In this document: positions 1 through 6,349 of the stretch, one piece after another
Numbering within the stretch: the stretch's first letter is position 1
Layout: the number at the start of each line of letters is the position of its first letter
Source: an uncultured Rubritalea sp.
GTDB taxonomy: Bacteria; Verrucomicrobiota; Verrucomicrobiia; Verrucomicrobiales; Akkermansiaceae
Length of the DNA: 8,425 bases
Reading direction: 5' to 3'
Assembly: GCA_937951395.1 (NCBI GenBank)
Contig: CALFBV010000091.1
Coordinates: 1-8,425 of the forward strand
Translations under genes and position numbers: made by a program
Notes under the pieces: model-generated
What the model was told of the DNA's origin: nothing
The model's input: only the letters and a program-made list of their open reading frames with translations
Databases searched by the model: none

Positions 1-1998
1 GGAGACATCAAGGACCGCTATGGCGTCACACTGGCGCAGAACACACAGTCCTACATCGTTTACTTTAACCTCGCCGAGATTCACAAAGCCTACGTCGATG
101 AGTTCGGCAGCACTCTGAGGCGTAAAACACTCGTCAATAGAAATGGCGCTAAGAAAATAATCAACCGCATCGACATCGCCGGCATGGTGAATGCAATCGT
201 CCGCCCCAAGCTCGCAGCCTATGATCTGGATGCTGATTACAGCGCAAAGGCAATGGAATCTCACTACAACACCCACGGTGGTCTAGTCCCCTACGTTTAC
301 CGCAAGGATCTCAGCTATGATGACTTTGCTAAATACGCCGAGCAGAACCTAGAGTTCCCAGGCGTCTACATCAGTGTGTCACCTACTCGTGAGTATCCAT
401 ATGGAGCTCTCGCTTCACACGTCCTCGGCTTCATCAAGCCATGGAAAAAAGGTGACATCCCAGATGGCTTCCTCCACTACATCGGAGATCCATATGGTGA
501 CGATGGCATTGAGAAATCAATGAATGAAGAACTCACAGGACGAGAAGGCATCAAAACCATCCTTAAAAACGACAAAGGAAAAACTCTCGGAACCGTAGAC
601 TACCAACGCCCCGCTAAAGGCTCAGACATCTACCTCACACTCGATGCCAGATTACAGCAAATTACCGAGTCCATCCTTAAGACACACGGAATAGGAAAAG
701 GCGCTGCAGTGGTCATGGATCCAAATACAGGCGAAGTCCTTGCGATGGCATCTGTGCCGAACTACGATCCAAATGACTTCATCCCTAGCATCACCGAGAA
801 ACGCTACTCCCTCTACCGCGATAACAACGCTGTTCCGCTTATGAACCGCGCCATCTCAAACTTCGCACCAGGCTCCACACTCAAACCACTCGCCGCCATT
901 GCCGGTTGTAAATACGGCATGCATCGCTCCAGCTGCAACTGCACTGGCTACATCCATTACGGCGACATCCCTATCGGCTGTTGGAAGACCAGTGGCCACG
1001 GCAGACTCACACTAGCAGAATCATTACAGCGTTCATGTAATCCTTATTTCATGAACATCGCTAACAAAATAGGCTACAAGAAAATGGTAGAAACTTACCA
1101 AATGTTAGGCCTAGGAAAACAATCCGGAATCCGCCTTCCTCGTGAAAACGCTGGTGTAGTACCAGGCAGCGCACGCTGGAAGAAACGCCATCCAGATGAA
1201 ACCATGACAGACGCCTTCACTGGCATGATGAGCATCGGCCAGGGATACTGCCAAGCCACTCCTCTACAAGTCGCTGGCTTTATTTCTGCCATCGCAAATG
1301 GAGGAGACTACTACCAGCCCAGAATCATCCACAAATCTAAAAATGCCCTCCTCAGAGAAGAAAACTCTTACATAGAGCCAGCTAAGATCAAACTACTACA
1401 AGAAGGCCTAACCAAAGATCACATCACCACCATACGCTATGGAATGAGACTCGCAGCAAATGCACCTGGCGGTACTGCAGGCAGAGCAAAACCTGACATC
1501 GAAGGCATGATCATCGGAGCCAAGACAGGAACTGCACAGACTACTGATAAAGGTGTGGCAACTCACGTCGCATGGACAGCAGCATTCGCACCCTATGAAG
1601 ATCCGCGCTACGTCGTGGTAGTAGCAGTCAAGCGTGGCGGCAGTGGAGGCAAAGTAGCTGGGCCCATTGTGAGGCTCATTCTTGAAGCTCTATTCCAGAT
1701 GGAGAAAGGCAAAAAAGTGAAGCTCACTAAGTCCAAGCCATACGCAGGACACATGAATCTAATCGAAGAAACTATCATCCCAGAGACAGCTAACATCGCA
1801 TCATTTTTCGTAGACGGAGAAACTGGAGACGAAGCCAGCGCCGTTAAAATAATCAAACCAAAACGCAACCCAAACACAGATACAGACTTAACTAAACCTG
1901 AGCCAGAAATCACCCCAGAGGTAGACTCTAGAGGCTCAGCAAAACCAAAAAAGACGCCTAGTATAATCAAACCTAAGCGTAACCCAAACGATAACTAA
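1..1998 (+). CDS. mrdA: Penicillin-binding protein 2 (peptidoglycan D,D-transpeptidase), 5' end outside window
   Basis: Class B PBP that cross-links peptidoglycan on the outer face of the inner membrane during elongation, normally with RodA and MreBCD. The frame is open from base 1: the first residues, GDIKDRYGVTLAQN, match the conserved RGxIxDRNGxxLAxN segment just after the membrane anchor. The true start and the transmembrane helix are therefore upstream, and the ATG at 184 is internal. The dimerisation/pedestal domain is followed by a complete transpeptidase domain: SxxK as STLK (nucleophile Ser codon 874-876), SxN as SCN (1033-1041) and KTGT (1522-1533). A cysteine cluster (codons between 907 and 981) lies between the first two motifs. 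After the catalytic domain comes a tail of roughly 90 residues, rich in Lys, Pro, Asn and Glu, that carries the nonamer IIKPKRNPN twice. The stop is 55 bases before the RNase E/G gene, so the two may be co-transcribed. The family assignment is very secure; calling it PBP2 rather than another class B PBP rests on the N-terminal motif and the Cys/His insert. Confidence 0.95.
   Translation, partial: GDIKDRYGVTLAQNTQSYIVYFNLAEIHKAYVDEFGSTLRRKTLVNRNGAKKIINRIDIAGMVNAIVRPKLAAYDLDADYSAKAMESHYNTHGGLVPYVYRKDLSYDDFAKYAEQNLEFPGVYISVSPTREYPYGALASHVLGFIKPWKKGDIPDGFLHYIGDPYGDDGIEKSMNEELTGREGIKTILKNDKGKTLGTVDYQRPAKGSDIYLTLDARLQQITESILKTHGIGKGAAVVMDPNTGEVLAMASVPNYDPNDFIPSITEKRYSLYRDNNAVPLMNRAISNFAPGSTLKPLAAIAGCKYGMHRSSCNCTGYIHYGDIPIGCWKTSGHGRLTLAESLQRSCNPYFMNIANKIGYKKMVETYQMLGLGKQSGIRLPRENAGVVPGSARWKKRHPDETMTDAFTGMMSIGQGYCQATPLQVAGFISAIANGGDYYQPRIIHKSKNALLREENSYIEPAKIKLLQEGLTKDHITTIRYGMRLAANAPGGTAGRAKPDIEGMIIGAKTGTAQTTDKGVATHVAWTAAFAPYEDPRYVVVVAVKRGGSGGKVAGPIVRLILEALFQMEKGKKVKLTKSKPYAGHMNLIEETIIPETANIASFFVDGETGDEASAVKIIKPKRNPNTDTDLTKPEPEITPEVDSRGSAKPKKTPSIIKPKRNPNDN
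1849..1989 (+). repeat. Twofold IIKPKRNPN repeat in the PBP2 C-terminal tail
   Basis: Two in-frame 27-base units, 1849-1875 and 1963-1989, encode the same nine residues. They match at 24 of 27 bases, and all three differences are synonymous third-position changes. The spacer of 29 residues is acidic and proline-rich (TKPEPEITPEV) and then turns basic (SAKPKK). Only three residues follow the second copy. This is a protein-level repeat and not a recent DNA duplication. Confidence 0.85.
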
Positions 1999-2053
1999 CT
2001 AAGCACTCTAACAACAAATTTAACTATATTTTAACAAAAACAAACAATTTATT

Positions 2054-3646
2054 ATGATCACAAAAATTAAGAAAGCATTCGGATTCAGCAGCGGTGACCC
2101 AGATCCTACCAAGGGTGTCACACTCGTCATCAACTCAGAGAAACTCGAACGTCGAGTCGCTCTATTAGAAAATAACAGCCTAGAAGAATATGATGTGGAG
2201 CGTGAAGGCGAAGCCAACATCGTAGGTGGCATTTTCAAAGGAACAGTGAAAAACATCGAGCAAGGCCTCAAGGCAATGTTCGTGGACATCGGCATGGACA
2301 AAAATGCATTCCTTCACTTCTGGGACGCTATCCCTGCCGCACTTGATGGTGGGCTAGAAGAAATCCAGCGCGAAGGAAGGCCGAAGAAAAAACAGAAAAA
2401 GATTACCTCTAAGGACATCCCTAGCATCTACCCCATCGGATCAGAAATTCTCATTCAAGTCTCAAAAGGACCGATAGGAAACAAAGGACCACGTGTCACT
2501 ACCAACGTATCACTCGCAGGTCGCTATCTCGTTCTTATGCCATTCTCAGAGCAGTTTGGTATTTCTAGAAAGATCGATGAGCCAAAAGAACGCCAGCGTC
2601 TCCGCCGCATCATGCAGAAGCTCCAGGTTCCAGAAGGAATGGGCATCATCATGCGCACCGTATCCATCGGTCAGCGAGCACGCCACTTCGTGCGTGACCT
2701 CGCCATGCTACTAGAACAGTGGAATGACATCGAGACTAAGCGGGACTCTAAAAAGGCACCAGTCATCGCATTCCAAGAGCCAGGACTCATCGAGCGCACC
2801 GCTAGAGACTTCCTAACAGACGAGGTAGATCAAGTCATCTGTGATGACTTAGAAACTACAGAGTTTATGCGTGAGGTAGCAGGGAAAGTTTCCCGCAGAG
2901 CTAAACGCCGCATCATGCACTACCCTGCTAAACAGTCCATCTTTGAGAAAATCGGTGTGCAACGTCAGATAGACGAGGCATTCCACCGTCAAGTCTGGCT
3001 CCCATGTGGTGGCTATCTCGTCATCGATGAGACAGAAGCTCTCATCGCCATAGACGTCAACACGGGGCGCAATAAAGGCTCCAAGGACGTAGAAAAAATG
3101 ATCACCGAAACGAATCTTGAAGCCGCAGAAGAAGTAGCACGCCAGTTACGCCTACGGAACATCGGTGGACTCGTAGTAGTGGACTTTATCGACATGCGAC
3201 ACCGCAAGGACCAACAGGCAGTATTCCGCGCAATGAAAGAGAGACTCAAACGTGATAAAGCCAAGACCCAGGTCATGCAGATCTCCCCTATCGGACTCAT
3301 GGAGATGACCCGCCAGAGACTCAATGAATCACTCCGTGATGCCATGTATGAGCCGTGTAACTACTGCCAAGGAAAAGGCCGAGTCAAGACCACCATGACC
3401 ATGTCAGTAGAGATCCAGAGAAGACTGAACACCGTCATTCAGAGAAATGAAAACAAGTATGGTGACCTCATTGTCCTCGTAAACTCAGAAGTTCTCAACC
3501 GATTCAAAAAAGAAGACTCCAAGATCCTCATCGAGCTAGAGCGCAGTCACAATGGCCGCCTCATCTTCCGCACAGACGCCTCGCTTCACCGCGAGAAATT
3601 CGCCATCATCGATGCCGCTACTGAGAAAACAATCGTCCAAATCTAA
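2054..3646 (+). CDS. rng: Ribonuclease E/G family endoribonuclease (RNase G-like, compact)
   Basis: Single-strand-specific endoribonuclease acting in mRNA turnover and rRNA maturation. The 530-residue protein has the full catalytic half of the family. An S1 RNA-binding domain (about residues 35-160) is interrupted by a basic insert (KKKQKK, 111-116). A 5'-sensor/RNase H-like region follows, then the DNase I-like core with the Mg-binding aspartates in AIDVNTG (Asp334) and VVDFIDM (Asp377). The zinc-link pair is CNYC (Cys435, Cys438), followed by GKG and a small C-terminal domain. There is no long disordered scaffold as in Escherichia coli RNase E, so the length fits RNase G or a minimal RNase E. 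The ATG at 2054 gives a normal family N-terminus. It is preceded by an AT-rich leader with almost no G and no Shine-Dalgarno. Downstream, only 5 bases separate its stop from the next ATG. Symbol rng is chosen over rne on length and on the mrdA neighbour; the family itself is certain. Confidence 0.94.
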   Translation: MITKIKKAFGFSSGDPDPTKGVTLVINSEKLERRVALLENNSLEEYDVEREGEANIVGGIFKGTVKNIEQGLKAMFVDIGMDKNAFLHFWDAIPAALDGGLEEIQREGRPKKKQKKITSKDIPSIYPIGSEILIQVSKGPIGNKGPRVTTNVSLAGRYLVLMPFSEQFGISRKIDEPKERQRLRRIMQKLQVPEGMGIIMRTVSIGQRARHFVRDLAMLLEQWNDIETKRDSKKAPVIAFQEPGLIERTARDFLTDEVDQVICDDLETTEFMREVAGKVSRRAKRRIMHYPAKQSIFEKIGVQRQIDEAFHRQVWLPCGGYLVIDETEALIAIDVNTGRNKGSKDVEKMITETNLEAAEEVARQLRLRNIGGLVVVDFIDMRHRKDQQAVFRAMKERLKRDKAKTQVMQISPIGLMEMTRQRLNESLRDAMYEPCNYCQGKGRVKTTMTMSVEIQRRLNTVIQRNENKYGDLIVLVNSEVLNRFKKEDSKILIELERSHNGRLIFRTDASLHREKFAIIDAATEKTIVQI

Positions 3647-3651
3647 CTCAC

Positions 3652-4086
3652 ATGAGTAAAAAGGAACCAAAGACGATTGAGGCTGAGGTGGAAGTAGTTT
3701 CTTCCACCAAGAGCACCAAACCAAAGTCCGCTAAACCTGCCACTCAATCCGGCAACTCGCAAGCGGACAATCCGTTTGCAGGCATGGCCGGTATGGATGG
3801 AATGCCAGACCTCTCCGCGATGCTTGGAAAGAACGGCATGCCGGATCTATCCAAGATCCCAGGCCTCTCACTACGCCAGCGCCTCACGTTTAAAATCGCA
3901 GGTCTGATGAGCAACCCGAAGCTCAGATTCCTAAAGAGCAAATGGAGCATCCCCATCTGGGGAGCCTTAGCAATCTTGGTGGTAGGTCTCATCCTAGCTG
4001 CTGGACTCCTTTTCTTAGTCTTCAAACTCCTAAGAGCCATCCTTACACCTTACATCAATATTTTCAGGAAAAAGAAGATCGTATAA
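3652..4086 (+). CDS. Unknown single-pass membrane protein with a Gly/Met-rich repeat segment
   Basis: I do not recognise a family. The 144 residues fall into four parts: a charged, low-complexity N-terminus (1-40, rich in Lys, Ser, Thr, Glu and Pro, likely disordered); a Gly/Met/Pro segment (41-73) with GMPDLS at 50-55 and 62-67; a basic, partly amphipathic stretch (74-98); and one strong hydrophobic helix (about 100-125, possibly to 131) followed by a basic end (FRKKKIV). There is no signal peptide. Both flanks of the helix are basic, so topology cannot be fixed, but the long charged N-terminus without an export signal suggests it stays in the cytoplasm. The ATG at 3652 is 5 bases after the RNase E/G stop, with no Shine-Dalgarno, which implies one transcript and probably translational coupling. 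Its product may act with that RNase, for instance as a membrane anchor; this is inference from position only. Confidence 0.8.
   Translation: MSKKEPKTIEAEVEVVSSTKSTKPKSAKPATQSGNSQADNPFAGMAGMDGMPDLSAMLGKNGMPDLSKIPGLSLRQRLTFKIAGLMSNPKLRFLKSKWSIPIWGALAILVVGLILAAGLLFLVFKLLRAILTPYINIFRKKKIV
3799..3852 (+). repeat. GMPDLS hexapeptide repeat (two copies)
   Basis: In-frame copies at 3799-3816 and 3835-3852 encode the same six residues, using different codons at four of the six positions. A related PGLS follows shortly after. Identical residues with diverged codons suggest the peptide is maintained as a short binding motif or structural unit. Confidence 0.7.
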
Positions 4087-4150
4087 AATCTCTAGAGGTA
4101 GTTTTATTAAGGTTGTGAAATAAGACTCATAGTTCCACTAAGTCCTATCA
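4087..4150. other. Short intergenic stretch, no clear terminator
   Basis: Separates the 144-residue membrane protein gene from the end of the remnant on the other strand. It contains the 8-base palindrome CTCTAGAG, loosely flanked by A and T runs (about 4084-4105), but no stem-loop followed by a T tract that I would call a rho-independent terminator. Confidence 0.4.
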
Positions 4151-4716
4151 CTACATCGGCCTAAGCTCTGGAGCCTTCTTCGCACCCTCTATTTTCCTAA
4201 TCACATTTCGCACTAACTCTAGCCTAGACTTCTGTTGTGTAGATGGACGTGACTTAGAAAGATCTTTTTCTATTTCACGTAGCTGTGGCAGCTCAGACTT
4301 AGCTGCCCCACCATACTGCGCCAGAGCTCTGAGACTGCGAGCTATACGGGTCCCTTTGCCCCAGTCATCATAATCCATAGCCACTAGACAGAGAGGAATA
4401 CCTTCTTCAATAAGGTTCTGAGTTAATAGCTCCACCCCTAAAAGACGGACTCCACCAGCGGACATGATCCCACTCGGAGCAGTTTTTTTCACAGCTTCAT
4501 AGATAGCAGGTAGCAATGGCTTGACCTCATATAAGCCTATCCGTGCATCTAGATTCTTAGTGCTGAATAAACCCCTATCAGTTCTTTCGTAAACCTCTCA
4601 TCTGGCTTCTTATTTTTAAGAGCCATAGTAGCCCTATCACGCACTACAGGTGACCCGCTCACTAGCTCTTCTTTAAAGTTATTAGAATATACCACGAAAA
4701 AAAACGTCAACCTATT
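4151..4716 (-). pseudogene. Frameshifted 3' remnant of a DUF6288/HEAT-repeat-like protein gene
   Basis: The longest intact piece reads from about 4597 down to the TAG at 4151. It includes PLLPAIYEAVKKTAPSGIM and YGGAAKSELPQLREIEKDL and ends in ELRPM. As I recall, this resembles the extreme C-terminus of long DUF6288 proteins of Verrucomicrobia and Planctomycetes, which carry HEAT-like helices. That frame has a TGA at 4600-4598. A second frame, open from 4716 to the TAG at 4551-4549, supplies the preceding sequence (KEELVSGSPVVRDRATMAL, then KPDERFTKELIGVYS). The frames must switch near 4576-4557, which equals the loss of one base or gain of two. No start codon in good context and no N-terminal domains exist: rseP follows at once. 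The convincing similarity begins around 4676; sequence beyond it, including an A8 run at 4697-4704, may be unrelated. A 121-residue ORF from a TTG at 4516 could be read but would be only a fragment. The decay is clear; the family name is from memory. Confidence 0.68.
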
Positions 4717-4722
4717 TCAAAT

Positions 4723-4735
4723 CCTCATATTGAGG
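4723..4735. other. Small inverted repeat CCTCA-TAT-TGAGG upstream of rseP
   Basis: A 5-bp stem with a 3-base loop lies 64 bases before the rseP ATG, at the edge of the gene remnant. It is followed by a modest AT tract on the + strand and could be a weak terminator relic or a protein-binding site. The remaining stretch to 4798 holds no promoter I can defend. Confidence 0.25.
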
Positions 4736-4798
4736 TGATTTTATAGCTTGTGTTGCAGTCGTAAGGGCTTAGATTCCTCGGGACACCAACATTATTTA

Positions 4799-6262
4799 AT
4801 GGAAACTTTTTTGCACATACTCAAGGTCATCGGGCTTATATTACTCGTACTTCTCAGCTTCAACATTATCATCTTTGTTCACGAGCTAGGTCACTTTCTC
4901 GCTGCGCGCTGGAGAGGTCTGCATGTGGATAGATTTCAGATCTGGTTCGGTAAGCCCATTTGGAAAAAAACCATCAATGGCGTCCAATACGGTCTTGGCT
5001 GCATCCCAGCTGGTGGATTCGTAGCTCTGCCGCAGATGGCACCTATGGAAAGCATCGAGGGTGAAAACGAGAATCGTAAGGAGCCTCTTCCACCGATCAA
5101 ACCGATCGATAAAATCATCGTTGCGTTTGCCGGACCACTCTTCTCGTTCCTACTCGCAGTATTTGCTGCGTGCATCGTGTGGTTTATCGGTGTACCGGAC
5201 AAAGTGGTAAAGACAAATGAAGTGGGCTACATCGCGCCTGATATGCCTGCGGCTGAAGCGGGATTCCAGCTCGGTGATAAAATTCTCAAAGTACAAGGCG
5301 TTCCTACAAATGGCTTCCAAGGAAATTTAGATTCTGTGAGAGAACAGATTATTTTTAGTGAAGGAGACAAAATTGACTTTCTCGTAGACCGTAATGGTGA
5401 AGAAATCACCCTTACCAGTGATTTTAACGCTGAAGATGGCTCTTGGGATAAGAGAAGAGGAGTAAGACAGGTAGGTCTCGGATACAGAGATACTATCATT
5501 GTCGGCGATGTCAAAGAAGGCACCCCTGCCGCTTACAGTGGATTTAAGCAAGGTGACATCATTGATTCTGTAGATGGCAAGATAGTCTATGGACATGCAC
5601 AGTTCATCGATGCTGTAAAAGAGAACAAAGGCGAGCTTGTCACGGTGAAAGTCATCCGTGAAGGAGAGCCTCTAGAGATAAGGACTATGCCTCTGACTCC
5701 TAGTAACGGATGGAAAGCTCACGATAATGCTAAACTACTCCCTATTCTCGGTATGCCTTTCTACTTCGAGCCACCGGTACTCGTATACCCTACTCCTGGT
5801 AAGCAGATCAAGGAAAGCGGGATGATGATGTTCACCACTATCAAAAAACTTGCTGCGCCAAAATCCAGCATCGGCTTAGATCAGCTTCAGGGACCAGTCG
5901 GGATTGGTAAAGTTCAATATCAGCTTCTCGATAGCGACTACCCACTTAACTACATCTTCTACTTCTGGGTGCTTTTCAATATCAACCTAGCGATCTTCAA
6001 CCTCTTGCCTTTCCCTGTTCTAGATGGTGGACATATCACGATGGCATTAGGAGAAATGATATTCAAGAAGCCAATCAACACTAGGGTTTTAGAATACGTT
6101 CAAACCGCTTTTGTTCTACTTCTACTCAGCATGTTCCTCTACGTCACAACTAAGGATATTTTCCACAGAGATAAGAAAATTACTACCGATACAATCCCAG
6201 AGAAACCTATCTTCGACCTCACTTTACTAAAGAAAGCTCTTGGTGAGAAGGTAGACGAATAA
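4799..6262 (+). CDS. rseP: RseP-type site-2 intramembrane zinc metalloprotease
   Basis: Inner-membrane protease of the M50 family. It cuts transmembrane segments, classically of an anti-sigma factor after DegS-type cleavage, and also clears remnant signal peptides. With the ATG at 4799 it has 487 residues. Helix 1 (about 5-27) runs into the zinc motif HELGH (28-32). A second helix spans about 105-130. Two periplasmic PDZ domains follow: about 140-205 (GYIAPDMPAAEAGFQLGD) and 225-298 (GTPAAYSGFKQGDII). The third helix carries FNLLPFPVLDGGH, whose Asp409 is the third zinc ligand, and a last helix lies at 432-450. A cytoplasmic tail of about 37 residues ends the protein. A TTG at 4748 would add 17 residues (MCCSRKGLDSSGHQHYL) before the first helix. 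I prefer the ATG because it gives the standard short N-terminus. No Shine-Dalgarno is visible. The usual upstream partner (often dxr) is absent, its place taken by the gene remnant. The substrate cannot be told from this window. Confidence 0.95.
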   Translation: METFLHILKVIGLILLVLLSFNIIIFVHELGHFLAARWRGLHVDRFQIWFGKPIWKKTINGVQYGLGCIPAGGFVALPQMAPMESIEGENENRKEPLPPIKPIDKIIVAFAGPLFSFLLAVFAACIVWFIGVPDKVVKTNEVGYIAPDMPAAEAGFQLGDKILKVQGVPTNGFQGNLDSVREQIIFSEGDKIDFLVDRNGEEITLTSDFNAEDGSWDKRRGVRQVGLGYRDTIIVGDVKEGTPAAYSGFKQGDIIDSVDGKIVYGHAQFIDAVKENKGELVTVKVIREGEPLEIRTMPLTPSNGWKAHDNAKLLPILGMPFYFEPPVLVYPTPGKQIKESGMMMFTTIKKLAAPKSSIGLDQLQGPVGIGKVQYQLLDSDYPLNYIFYFWVLFNINLAIFNLLPFPVLDGGHITMALGEMIFKKPINTRVLEYVQTAFVLLLLSMFLYVTTKDIFHRDKKITTDTIPEKPIFDLTLLKKALGEKVDE

Positions 6263-6349
6263 GCTGAGAGTAAGCGAGCCTCCCAACACAGCTAGCCAGC
6301 CATAGTGACGTATGCTCGACCGGGCTTCTGTAGGGATATCATTCTCCAT
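6227..6349 (-). CDS. Candidate 40-residue one-pass membrane microprotein
   Basis: Too short for routine gene calling. It starts at an ATG (6349-6347) that overlaps the last codons of the CCA-enzyme gene by 11 bases in another frame, and ends at a TAG (6229-6227). The product begins MENDIPTEARSSIRHYG, continues with a clean hydrophobic stretch WLAVLGGSLTLSLFVYLL (about residues 18-35) and ends TKSFL. Arg/His before the helix and Lys after it mark its boundaries. The overlap is typical of translational coupling. An A/G-rich stretch lies before the ATG, though not a canonical ribosome site. The last 36 bases are antisense to the rseP C-terminal codons. Without it, the 76 bases between rseP and the CCA gene would be empty. 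It could still be a chance frame; homologs at this position would settle it. Confidence 0.42.
   Translation of the reverse strand: MENDIPTEARSSIRHYGWLAVLGGSLTLSLFVYLLTKSFL

Noticed and set aside
1608..1970. 120-residue ORF antisense to the PBP2 3' end
   Set aside because: It lies wholly opposite a certain gene and shows no domain; it is a codon-bias shadow.
3013..3345. 110-residue ORF antisense to the RNase catalytic core
   Set aside because: It is the complement of highly conserved catalytic codons, with Ser/Arg/Met-rich composition typical of shadows.
3744..4040. 98-residue ORF antisense to the 144-residue membrane protein
   Set aside because: The sense frame has a clear membrane helix and an operon-like start; the antisense frame is basic and featureless.
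4151..4516. Stand-alone 121-residue gene from a TTG at 4516
   Set aside because: The frame continues upstream of the TTG with sequence of the same character, and homologous-looking sequence sits in another frame beyond a shift. It is best read as part of a broken gene.
4684..4710. Possible - strand promoter TTGACG with TATTCT or TATATT
   Set aside because: Spacers of 15 or 13 bases are too short, and the only thing downstream is the broken gene remnant.
4748..4798. TTG start giving RseP a 17-residue N-terminal extension
   Set aside because: The added residues (MCCSRKGLDSSGHQHYL) are unlike RseP N-termini, which begin right at the first helix. The ATG at 4799 gives the expected architecture.
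5327..5596. 89-residue antisense ORF within rseP
   Set aside because: It is opposite the PDZ-coding region, with no recognisable pattern or promoter.
6263..6338. Bidirectional terminator between rseP and the CCA gene
   Set aside because: I found only a distant 5-bp CGAGC/GCTCG match with a loop of about 38 bases and no T tract.
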